Source: UBA3839 sp963627995 (GTDB lineage: Bacteria; Bacteroidota; Bacteroidia; Bacteroidales; Bacteroidaceae). From it: DNA of 24,675 nt. Position numbers and translations under genes: made by a program. Below are positions 1 to 7,560 of the stretch, in pieces. Every line of letters begins with the position of its first letter. The first letter of the stretch is position 1. A model generated the notes under the pieces. That model had not been told where the DNA came from and did not search any database. It saw only the letters and a program-made list of their open reading frames with translations. The DNA lies in assembly GCA_963627995.1 (NCBI GenBank), contig CAVGCV010000026.1, forward strand, positions 1 to 24,675. The letters run 5' to 3'.

Positions 1-19
1 GAGCGCGGGAATTTTCTCC

Positions 20-52
20 GCGGAGGTTTCCGCAGCCCTCCGCAGTGTTTTT
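20..52 (+). terminator. Possible terminator of a plus-strand gene left of the window
   Basis: A perfect 7-bp GC-rich stem (GCGGAGG at 20-26, CCTCCGC at 37-43) with a 10-nt loop is followed, after AGTG, by five T at 48-52 on the plus strand. This is the layout of an intrinsic terminator. No plus-strand gene ends inside the window, so it would serve a gene outside it that converges with the gene at 207-1937. The stem is short, so this is a modest call. Confidence 0.4.
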
Positions 53-133
53 ACAACAACCTTCAAGATACTGAAAAACAACATATTACAGACACACCAA
101 ACGAACGAAACGGGGGAATGGACGGAACAAGGC

Positions 134-182
134 TAAAAAAATGCAGGGCGAGGAAACCAACAAGTCGGTTTTCTCGCCCTGC
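134..182 (-). terminator. Rho-independent terminator of the TPR-like gene
   Basis: Two 16-bp arms (143-158 and 167-182) pair with one mismatch around an 8-nt loop. Reading on the minus strand, the hairpin is followed after one base by seven T (complement of A135-A141). It starts 24 nt beyond the stop codon of the gene ending at 207, the expected place for a strong intrinsic terminator. Confidence 0.85.
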
Positions 183-206
183 GTCGGGGGATTTGTTGCC
201 CAAAAG

Positions 207-1937
207 TCATTCTTCTGCGGAGGGAGGGGCGTCGGAGAGGGGGAATGTCTCGCTGTCGGCGCGCTGCAGGCGCTGGATGTAAGCCAGTTCCCCAATGGCG
301 AAGTCGGAGTTTTCGGGCTCGTCGAGCATCTGCTGGCACGCCTGTTCGGCCTTGTCAAGTTCGTCGCGGTTGATGAGAACATACACCTGTCGCCGGCGCA
401 GGAAGTTCTTGAAGCCTACCAGCGAGGCATCGACGTCGTCGCCGTTGTCCTCGGCCTGCCGGATGTAGTTGTCCACATGGCTCATCATCCGATTCACCAT
501 GTCCAGCGCGCGGAAGTCGTGGGCATTGACCAAGCAGTTCACATATTCCTCGGCAAAGCGGATGTTGTTAACGTCGTGGATGATGTCGAGGTAGTAGTAT
601 GCCTCGGCATAGAGCTGGAGCTCCATGTAGCAGAAGCCGACGATGAAGCAAATCTCGCGGAAAACGCGCTGCTGGTCGGCGGCGAGGTCGTCGTAGTTGT
701 CGTTCATGTAGAAATAGACTTCCGACAGGTAGTCGATGGCCTCGTAATAGCGCTTGTCCGTGTAGAGCTGCCGCCCTCGGAAAAGGTAGAAGCCCACGTC
801 GGGGGTGTCGGCGTCGAGCAGGAACTTCTGTTCCTCGGAAAGCTGGTCGTAGTGCCCGGCATTGAGCTTGTCGATGGCGTCGCTCCACACGAACTCGTAC
901 TCCTTGTGATAGGTTTCGTCGGGAAGCTTGTCGATGGCCACGATGAAGGTGATGGCATCGACCCCGTTTCGGCCGGAGACGAACGTGGAGTGATGGTCGA
1001 ACGAGGCGGGATACCAGATGGCGGTCAGGCGGACGTAGCGCGCCGTGTCGTCGTCGAGTTCCGTGCGCAAGTCCACTTGTATCTGCCGCAGGAATCCACC
1101 GGCGCAGTTCGGGTCGCGATAGAGCAGCTGGTAGGTGGTGTCGGCAGTGGCCGCCTTCAGGTCGAGCGACCGGATGGCGGCGGCATCGCGCTCCACGCGG
1201 AGTGTGTCGCCGGACACGGCTTTCATGCAGTCGTAGTCGAGGTCGTTCAGGCCGAAGCAGAGGCGCAGCACATCGGCGAGGAGGAGCGACTGTGTTTGCG
1301 CGCGGCGGAGCTGGAACTGTTCGGTTTGGTGCGACATCTCCTGCTCGCGCAGCAGGTAGTTCAGGCGGCGCTCATAGGCGGCGCGCTGCTCCTTGTCCTC
1401 GGGCGCATCCTTTTGAGAGGCTGCATGGTAGGCGTTGGTGAATTCGCGGCGCAGCTGGAACTGGCTCTCCAGGATGGCCTGCAAGTAGGGCTGGGCATGG
1501 GGCATCCCGTCGAAGAGGCAGAGGGGTGTGAAGATGTGGACGCAGAGTTTGTTGCGCTCCTCGTCGTAGGTGTAGACGAACTTGGAGATGCGGCTCATCA
1601 GGTTGTACTCGTTGCAGAGGGCGCGCACGGCATTCACTTCCTTCAGGTCGGCATCGAAGATGAAGGGGAACTCGAGCGTGGCTGTCTCGATGCCGCTCAC
1701 GGGGATGGGGAGGCGGAAGTGGCCGCCCTGGTAGTCGAATTGGTAGATGTGGAACCGCTCCTCGCGCCTCACCTCGAACTGGCAGCTGAGAGACTTCAGC
1801 AAGTGCTCGAACACGAGGGACGCTTGGCGCGTTTTCCCATCGGAAGGAGGGGATGGCGTATTGCCCCTACCCGACTTGCGCGACCATCCGGAAAGAGCGG
1901 AAGCCAATGCGTTCTGAAACCTGTTGATGATTTTCAT
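207..1937 (-). CDS. TPR-like repeat protein, probably cytoplasmic, function unknown
   Basis: 576 aa, not recognised as a characterised family. No signal peptide, lipobox or membrane segment is visible, so it is probably cytoplasmic. Residues 21-38 form a Gly/Ser/Pro-rich linker. Residues 40-170 are a compact alpha/beta region that loosely recalls YbjN or type III chaperone-like folds; this is a weak impression. Residues 180-215 are charged and helical. Residues 380-540 contain TPR-like helix pairs rich in paired Tyr and Ala (around 382-410, 428-455 and 500-530). The C-terminus is acidic. The ATG at 1937 is the only upstream Met in frame; the next Met is at residue 114. It stands alone between two terminators and has its own -7 box. 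The helical repeats suggest protein-protein scaffolding; there is no direct hint of a partner. Confidence 0.85.
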   Translation of the reverse strand: MKIINRFQNALASALSGWSRKSGRGNTPSPPSDGKTRQASLVFEHLLKSLSCQFEVRREERFHIYQFDYQGGHFRLPIPVSGIETATLEFPFIFDADLKEVNAVRALCNEYNLMSRISKFVYTYDEERNKLCVHIFTPLCLFDGMPHAQPYLQAILESQFQLRREFTNAYHAASQKDAPEDKEQRAAYERRLNYLLREQEMSHQTEQFQLRRAQTQSLLLADVLRLCFGLNDLDYDCMKAVSGDTLRVERDAAAIRSLDLKAATADTTYQLLYRDPNCAGGFLRQIQVDLRTELDDDTARYVRLTAIWYPASFDHHSTFVSGRNGVDAITFIVAIDKLPDETYHKEYEFVWSDAIDKLNAGHYDQLSEEQKFLLDADTPDVGFYLFRGRQLYTDKRYYEAIDYLSEVYFYMNDNYDDLAADQQRVFREICFIVGFCYMELQLYAEAYYYLDIIHDVNNIRFAEEYVNCLVNAHDFRALDMVNRMMSHVDNYIRQAEDNGDDVDASLVGFKNFLRRRQVYVLINRDELDKAEQACQQMLDEPENSDFAIGELAYIQRLQRADSETFPLSDAPPSAEE

Positions 1938-1941
1938 GGCG

Positions 1942-1949
1942 CAAAATTA
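1942..1949 (-). promoter_or_regulatory. Bacteroidetes -7 box for the TPR-like gene
   Basis: The minus strand reads TAATTTTG, a full match to the Bacteroidetes -7 consensus TAnnTTTG. It ends only 4 nt before the ATG at 1937, so transcription from it would give an almost leaderless mRNA. No TTTG is found at the usual -33 spacing, so the promoter is tentative. Confidence 0.4.
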
Positions 1950-2024
1950 GCCAAAAGATTGGACTTCCGGCTTTTTCACCGCACAATTTGGGATGCCCCG
2001 CCGCCGTTTGGAGACGGGGCGAGG

Positions 2025-2055
2025 GGCGAATGTGGAAAAACGGAGTCGGCACGCC
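2025..2055 (+). repeat. Copy A of a two-part intergenic motif
   Basis: GGCGAATGTGG (2025-2035), 12 bases, then GGCACGCC (2048-2055). The same two blocks in the same order and orientation, with a 13-base spacer, occur at 20023-20054 downstream of the GH43 gene. Here the second block is part of the terminator stem. It may belong to a dispersed intergenic repeat family. Confidence 0.45.
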
Positions 2056-2079
2056 GGACTTCTTGTCCGGCGTGCCGAC
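2036..2079 (-). terminator. Rho-independent terminator of the FAS1-SusCD operon
   Basis: A perfect 14-bp GC-rich stem (2045-2058 with 2066-2079) has a 7-nt loop. On the minus strand it is followed by TCCG and then TTTTT (complement of A2036-A2040). It starts 42 nt past the stop of the last SusD gene and closes the seven-gene operon. Confidence 0.85.
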
Positions 2080-2121
2080 GCACTTGGTTGTGTTCAAACG
2101 CCCCGTCTCGGGAGCGAAGGA

Positions 2122-4215
2122 TTAGCGTTTCCGAAGGGGTATGTACCACGACTTGTTGATGGCCGCCTTGAGGGACGCGTCGGGGACATCCTTGCCGCCA
2201 CGGCGCGAGATGGCATCGGCGAAGTAATCCTTGGTGACGACCGTTCCGTCAACGGTCTTCCCGAGGTTGGCCATCGTGTAGCGCATGAGGTCGTAGTAGC
2301 GGGTTCCCTCGAACATTCCTTCGAGGGCTTCCTCGGCAAGAATCATCTTATCGACCTCAATCATGCGTTTCTCGCGCACCTGGTCGGTGGCCAGCCATTC
2401 GGCGTTCACCTTGACCGCTGCGTCGTAAGCCTCTTGGTAAGCCACGGAGTCCTCATGGGTGGAATATTCGTCGAGGGTGTTCTCGGGAAGCGGCACGATG
2501 CCCGACGAGTCGGTGGGCAGATAATAGTGTTCGTTGCACCACGTGTCGCCGCTGCCAAGGTCGTGCAGGGCATACTGGTAATTGGTTCCTGAGGAGCGGG
2601 AGCTGATGGAGCGTCTTTCGAGATCCCAGCGGTCGAACGTGACGAAGCGGTCCTTGTCCCAAGCTGCCGCGTTGCTGGCCACGCCTGTGGACGAGACGAT
2701 TTTGGACAGGCGGCTCACCTCGTCGATGGAGACAAGGCGGTTGGTCTGGGTGGAGTCGATGCCCGTCTGCAAGTCGTAGCCCAGCACGGAACCCGAGATG
2801 CCGTATTTGAGGATGGCAAATGCGGTTTCGGGGAATCCGGCACGGTTGAGTGCCTCCGCCAAGTGGAGGTAAACAATCGGAAGGCGATAGAGGGTGATGT
2901 TGTCGATACGGCGGTCGGTCATCGAAAGAGTATTACCGTCCGTGTACTTTTGAATGTACTGGCGGACATCGTTGTGCTGCGTGTTGTAGCTGGTTCCCCT
3001 CTGTACATTGCGCTCCGACCAGACGGTGGACAGGCGGAGGTCGCCAGTCAGCAGACGCCCGCGCTCCTCGAAGTCGGGATACATCGACGCATCGCGATAA
3101 GCATAGAGCGTGTCGGTGGAGATGGAGGTGCGGTAGAGGAAAAAGCAGAACCACTGGTCGTTCGAGATTTCCTCGATACGCTTCGACGGAGTGACTGCCG
3201 GATAGTAGTCGTTGTTGTACTGCGAGTTGAACACCTTGCGGATGTCGGACGTGTTGCCGTTGTCGAGCGTGATGGTGTCCATCGGGACATACGTGATGAG
3301 GTTGCTGTTGGCATAGGCGCTTGTAGCGGAGAACGAATTCGGATAGTTCGACGCTATCATATTAAACTGGTCACCTATCCAGTTCGCTGTCGGGGTCTGT
3401 CCGAGGGCGCGCGAGCGGCTGGGATGTGCCAGATAATCGTGGTAGTAGCGGATGGCCTCCACATAGTCGCTTTGGTTCTGCGTGAACGAGCCGCGCCAAA
3501 GATAAAGTTCGGCCAGCATCAAGCGGAGGGGAATGAAGAACTTGGAATAGGACAAGCCGTTCAGGCTACCTCCATAGGAGGGCAGCAGTCCCTCGTCCAC
3601 ACGTCCGCGACTGGCGGCGATGTGTGGCAGGAGGTCATTGATGCAGAAGTCGCAGATGGCAACGAGATCCTTGCGGTTGGCCGTGTTGCTGACAATCTGT
3701 TCGGCCGCATTGGACGTGACGACGGGCTCGGTCACAAACGGGGCTTGGTCGCCGTAAATCTTGGCCAGCTCCATGTAGGTCCATGCACGGAAGCACTTCG
3801 CCGCAATGATTTCCTTCTCGTAGTAGGACTCGCCCTGCGTCTTGAGGGTGGAGTCGGCATGGGCAAGGAAGATGTTGCAGGAGTTGATGACCGAATAGAA
3901 GTCCGCCGGGTTGTTGTAGGCATTCGACTCGCCCATCGTGTGTTCCGCCATCTCGCGCAAATCGATGGGCGTGTGGTCGTTGATGTCCACCAAGTCGGCG
4001 CGCAGTTCACCGAACAGGATGGAGCGGTCGGCAACTTTCTGCAAGTTGTTGATGATGCCCATCATCTGGTAGAGGGTGTCCTGCGGGGCGAGGTCGGTGG
4101 TCACGTAATTGTTGTCGGCCGTGAACATATCCTCGCAGGAAGTGGTAGCTGCCCCCGCTCCCAGCAGGAGCAGCCCCGAGAATATAATCGATTTCGTTTT
4201 CATCGTAAAAGTCAT
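2122..4215 (-). CDS. SusD/RagB-family surface lipoprotein (second pair)
   Basis: 697 aa. SusD proteins are surface lipoproteins that act as the lid of a SusC transporter and bind its substrate. The N-terminus is a lipoprotein signal with lipobox TTSC (Cys27 from this start), followed by acidic residues (CEDMF) as expected for surface export. SusD hallmarks are the 'SCNIFLAHAD', 'AAKCFRAWTYMELAKIYGD' and 'RLPIVYLHLAEALNRAG' helices, and a C-terminal 'FEGTRYYDLMRY' with 'SWYIPL' close to the end. It is longer than most SusD proteins. The chosen start overlaps the stop of the preceding SusC by one base (TAATG), suggesting translational coupling; an ATG 12 nt further on (4203, MKTKS...) is an equally plausible start. 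Its partner is the SusC immediately upstream. The substrate cannot be read from the sequence. Confidence 0.93.
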   Translation of the reverse strand: MTFTMKTKSIIFSGLLLLGAGAATTSCEDMFTADNNYVTTDLAPQDTLYQMMGIINNLQKVADRSILFGELRADLVDINDHTPIDLREMAEHTMGESNAYNNPADFYSVINSCNIFLAHADSTLKTQGESYYEKEIIAAKCFRAWTYMELAKIYGDQAPFVTEPVVTSNAAEQIVSNTANRKDLVAICDFCINDLLPHIAASRGRVDEGLLPSYGGSLNGLSYSKFFIPLRLMLAELYLWRGSFTQNQSDYVEAIRYYHDYLAHPSRSRALGQTPTANWIGDQFNMIASNYPNSFSATSAYANSNLITYVPMDTITLDNGNTSDIRKVFNSQYNNDYYPAVTPSKRIEEISNDQWFCFFLYRTSISTDTLYAYRDASMYPDFEERGRLLTGDLRLSTVWSERNVQRGTSYNTQHNDVRQYIQKYTDGNTLSMTDRRIDNITLYRLPIVYLHLAEALNRAGFPETAFAILKYGISGSVLGYDLQTGIDSTQTNRLVSIDEVSRLSKIVSSTGVASNAAAWDKDRFVTFDRWDLERRSISSRSSGTNYQYALHDLGSGDTWCNEHYYLPTDSSGIVPLPENTLDEYSTHEDSVAYQEAYDAAVKVNAEWLATDQVREKRMIEVDKMILAEEALEGMFEGTRYYDLMRYTMANLGKTVDGTVVTKDYFADAISRRGGKDVPDASLKAAINKSWYIPLRKR

Positions 4216-7200
4216 TAGAGATTAATCTTGACACCAAGGGTGAAGCTGCGTCCGTAGTTGAGGTAGCCGGCGTCGATGCCTTGCATGAGCACCCCGTTGC
4301 CACACGTCACCTCGGGGTCGCTCCCGAGATACTTGGTGAGCGTGAAGAGGTTGTTGCCGGCAGCCCAAAGGGTGAGGCCGTGCACATACTGGTTCTGCAC
4401 CGGGATGTTGTAGCTGACGGTCACGTTCTTGAGCTTGAGGTAAGAACCGTCCTCAATCCAGCGGTCGGAGAAGCGGCTGTTGCCCATGGGGTCGCCATAC
4501 ACGGCACGCGGGATGTCGGTGTGCTGTCCCTCGGCCATCCAGCGGCGGTTGAGCGCGGTTGTCTGGTTCATGAAGGCCGAGCCTGCTTCGAGCATATAGC
4601 GCTGGTAGTTGTAGATGTCGTTGCCCAGCGAGTAGTTGAAGCTGGCACTGACCGACCACCGCTTGCCCATGTAGAAGTTGGTGCGGATGTTTCCGTAGAT
4701 GTCGGGATTGGGGTCGCCAATGATGGTGCGGTCGTCGTCGCTGATTTCGCCCTCGCCCGTCAAGTCCACGAACTTCATGTCGCCGGCCTCGAAATAGGTC
4801 TTCGCGCCCGTGTCGTCGGTAATGTAGAGGCCGGCATCGGACGCTTCCTTCGACGTTGCGAACACGCCGGCGGTCTTGTAACCGTAGAACATGCCGGCGG
4901 CCTCCCCTACCTTGGAGATGACCGTTCCACCATACATGTTGGTAAGGAACGACTCCTTGCCCTCGGGCAATTGCGTCAGCTTGTTCTTGTAGTGACCGAC
5001 GCTTCCGCCCAGCTCAAACTTGAACCTGGGGGCATTGACCACCTTGGTGTTGAACGCGAGGTCGAAGCCCTCGTTTTCCAGCTTCCCGTCGTTGGTCCAA
5101 TAGTCGTTGAGACCGGCCACATAGGCCAGCGTGCCGAGCGACACGAGGTTGCTGGTCCACGACTTGTAGTAATTGAACTTCACATTGAGGCGGTTGTTGA
5201 AGAAGTTGCCGTCGAGCCCCGCATTAAGGCGGTTGGTCGTCTCCCAGCGCAGTTTCGTGTTGCCGATGTTGGTGAGTTTGATGTAAGGAATCGACCCGTT
5301 CGACGCATCGCCCTTGCCGACCATCATGCCGCCCTCCATGTAGGTGAGCGCGGCGTTGTTGTCGATGCCGTCGTTTCCGACCGTCTCGAAGCCGACGTTG
5401 AGCTTCAGCATATTGACTCCGTTGTTGGGCTTGAACCACTTTTCGTTGGTCATCACCCATGAGCCCTGAATGGAGGGGAAGACTCCCCAAGTGACACCGA
5501 AGAGCTTGAGGCCGGCATCGGCTTCCTTACCGAAGCGCGAGGAGGTCTCCACCGAGAGTGTGCCTTGCAGGTAGTACTTCTCCATATAGTTGTAATCGAC
5601 GTTCGCATAGTAGGACAGCGACTTCCACGAAGTATCGACACCCTTCGCATACTTGTACTTCAGGTTGAGCGAAGAGTTCGGCTGCTTGTCGGTCGGGGTG
5701 TTGAAGCCCTGCAGGTCGGACGACGTGTAGGTGTCGCTCATGTAGCGGATGCCGCCAAAGATGTCGAGGCGGTGCTCGCCAAAAGGCAGAACCCAGTCGG
5801 CGCGCGTGTCGCTGAACACAGCATTGTGCTTCGTGTAGATGGACTCCTTCATGTTGTTGACGACACCTCGTCCGGACAGCGTGTAGGAGGGCATGCCCGT
5901 ACGCGGCGTGTAGTAGCTCTCGTCGAAGCTCTGCATGGTGTAGCTGAACTTCTCTGTCAGCGAGAAGTTTTTCGTCGGCTGCCACTTCGGAGCAATGGCG
6001 AGGTTGATCATCGTCATGTCGGTGTGGTTCTTGTTCTTGGCCTCCGCGTTCTCAAGGATGGCGCGGGGATTGGCCAGCGAGCCCTTCGTTCCGAGCACCT
6101 CGGAGAGGTAGTCGTCGGCCCCGGCATAGAAAGAAGAGGCTTGGCCCTTGGTCGAGAAGTCGTAGGGGCTGAGGAACGGGGCCTTGATGAGTGCCAGTAC
6201 GTTGGTGGCGGCAATCGGATACTCCGTGTAGTCCGTGTCGAGACCCGCGTCGCGAAGGTCGCGGGTGATGTTGGCGTAGGAAGCGTCGAAGCGCGTGCTG
6301 AACCACTTGTTGAGCGTGATGTCCGTGTTGAAGCGGATGTTGAAGCGGTCCATGCTGTTCTTCTTCAGCGTGGCGTTGGCGTTGAGGTAGCCCACGGACA
6401 GGTTGTAGTTGGCAACGTCGTCACCTCCCTGGATGTGGATGCTATAATTCTGCGTGAACGCCTCGTTATAGACCTGATCTTTCCAGTCCGTGTTGTTGTG
6501 GTACATATTGTAATAGTAGTAGTCGGGGTCGGTACGGAGGAATTTGAACTCCGTCAGGTTCGTGCCGGTGTGCTTCAGCAGCTGCGAGGCATAGGTGCGG
6601 TAGTCCTCCGCGCCCATCACGTCCATCGTCTTGGGCTGCAGCTCCATGCCGAACGAGGCATTGAAGTCGATGCGGGTGGCCATGCTGTTGTTGCGCTTGG
6701 TGTTGATGAGAATCACGCCATTGGCGGCCTTGGCCCCATAGATGGCCGTACCGTTCTTCAGAACCTCGATGCTCTCGATGTCGTCCATGTTGATGGCCGC
6801 GAGCAGGTTGTTGAAGTAGCCCGTGTGCACCATGTCGGAGTCATAAATCATGTCGAACACGACACCGTCAATGATAATCAGGGGCTGGGCATTGGAGTTC
6901 AGAGAGTTGAGGCCGTTGATGAACATGGCGGAGCCCTGTCCGTTCAGGGCCGAACGCTCGATGGCGCGCACATCGCCGCCCAAGCGGTTGCGAATCTCGT
7001 CGTCGGCCGTGAGGACGGTCGTGTTCTCGAAGTTCTTGATGCCGACCGTCTTGCTGCCGGCCGTACGGGCGGTATAGTCGGTCATGTAGCGGTCGGAGTA
7101 AAGGCTTACGTCTACGTTCGCCGTGCGTCCGTTGATGGCCGTGCGCACCATGTTGTAGCCTTCGAGACTGGCCGTCAGCGAAGTGACGAACACGGGGACA

Positions 7201-7508
7201 CTGATGGAATAGGTGCCGTCCTCGCCCGTCATCGCCGTGTAGTAGGAGTTGTTGTAGGAGCGGAGCTGCACGCCGGCCAAAGGCTCGCTGGTCGCAGCGT
7301 CCACCACCTTGCCCTTGATTTCCACCATCGGGTATTTCTTCAGAGGCTTCGCCGTCTCCTTCTTCACGGGTGCGGCTTCCACAGCGGCCTCGGCTTCGGC
7401 TTCCTCCTGCGCGACAGCGGGAACTGCGGCAAAGGCGGCCATCGAAGCGAGCGCGAACTGGCAAGCTCGCAGCATATTGCTTGAATATGAAAATATATGC
7501 TTCATCAT
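4215..7508 (-). CDS. SusC/RagA-family TonB-dependent outer-membrane transporter (second pair)
   Basis: 1097 aa. It should form the outer-membrane barrel that imports a ligand together with the SusD encoded next. The signal peptide ends at AVA/Q (residue 33). A charged Ala/Glu/Lys-rich linker (34-60) and a carboxypeptidase-regulatory-like beta domain (about 61-137) follow. The plug spans about 165-272 and includes 'QPLIIIDGVVFD', 'MDDIESIEVLKNGTAIYGAKAANGV' and 'ILINTKR'. The barrel runs to the terminal 'RSFTLGVKINL'. Unusually, no E-V-V-V-T-G type TonB box is seen between the beta domain and the plug, and the plug start lacks the usual 'LQGRxxGVxV' wording. Two adjacent ATGs (7508, 7505) open the gene. 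It follows a FAS1 lipoprotein gene after 52 nt and overlaps susD by one base. Confidence 0.94.
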   Translation of the reverse strand: MMKHIFSYSSNMLRACQFALASMAAFAAVPAVAQEEAEAEAAVEAAPVKKETAKPLKKYPMVEIKGKVVDAATSEPLAGVQLRSYNNSYYTAMTGEDGTYSISVPVFVTSLTASLEGYNMVRTAINGRTANVDVSLYSDRYMTDYTARTAGSKTVGIKNFENTTVLTADDEIRNRLGGDVRAIERSALNGQGSAMFINGLNSLNSNAQPLIIIDGVVFDMIYDSDMVHTGYFNNLLAAINMDDIESIEVLKNGTAIYGAKAANGVILINTKRNNSMATRIDFNASFGMELQPKTMDVMGAEDYRTYASQLLKHTGTNLTEFKFLRTDPDYYYYNMYHNNTDWKDQVYNEAFTQNYSIHIQGGDDVANYNLSVGYLNANATLKKNSMDRFNIRFNTDITLNKWFSTRFDASYANITRDLRDAGLDTDYTEYPIAATNVLALIKAPFLSPYDFSTKGQASSFYAGADDYLSEVLGTKGSLANPRAILENAEAKNKNHTDMTMINLAIAPKWQPTKNFSLTEKFSYTMQSFDESYYTPRTGMPSYTLSGRGVVNNMKESIYTKHNAVFSDTRADWVLPFGEHRLDIFGGIRYMSDTYTSSDLQGFNTPTDKQPNSSLNLKYKYAKGVDTSWKSLSYYANVDYNYMEKYYLQGTLSVETSSRFGKEADAGLKLFGVTWGVFPSIQGSWVMTNEKWFKPNNGVNMLKLNVGFETVGNDGIDNNAALTYMEGGMMVGKGDASNGSIPYIKLTNIGNTKLRWETTNRLNAGLDGNFFNNRLNVKFNYYKSWTSNLVSLGTLAYVAGLNDYWTNDGKLENEGFDLAFNTKVVNAPRFKFELGGSVGHYKNKLTQLPEGKESFLTNMYGGTVISKVGEAAGMFYGYKTAGVFATSKEASDAGLYITDDTGAKTYFEAGDMKFVDLTGEGEISDDDRTIIGDPNPDIYGNIRTNFYMGKRWSVSASFNYSLGNDIYNYQRYMLEAGSAFMNQTTALNRRWMAEGQHTDIPRAVYGDPMGNSRFSDRWIEDGSYLKLKNVTVSYNIPVQNQYVHGLTLWAAGNNLFTLTKYLGSDPEVTCGNGVLMQGIDAGYLNYGRSFTLGVKINL

Positions 7509-7560
7509 GTCAGAGTTTTATTGGTTACTTTGCAGAACATTTGGTTTCTCGCCGTCTGGA

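Larger units (their letters stand above)
2011..2109. repeat. Nested inverted repeat around the operon terminator
   Basis: The 11-bp arms GAGACGGGGCG (2011-2021) and CGCCCCGTCTC (2099-2109) are perfect reverse complements and enclose the 14-bp terminator hairpin at 2045-2079. The nested layout lies wholly in the intergenic gap between the SusD stop at 2122 and the TPR-like gene start at 1937. Confidence 0.6.

Noticed and set aside
1855..1875. A GTAGGGGC octamer inside the TPR-like gene resembling the sequence at the GH43 stop codon
   Set aside because: An 8-base match in GC-rich DNA of this length is expected by chance, and no longer similarity was found around it.
141..2159. Long plus-strand open frame of 672 codons opposite the TPR-like gene
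   Set aside because: It is antisense to a gene with sensible domains, its translation is Val/Gly/Glu-rich low-information sequence, and it crosses two terminators. It is a by-product of high GC at third codon positions.
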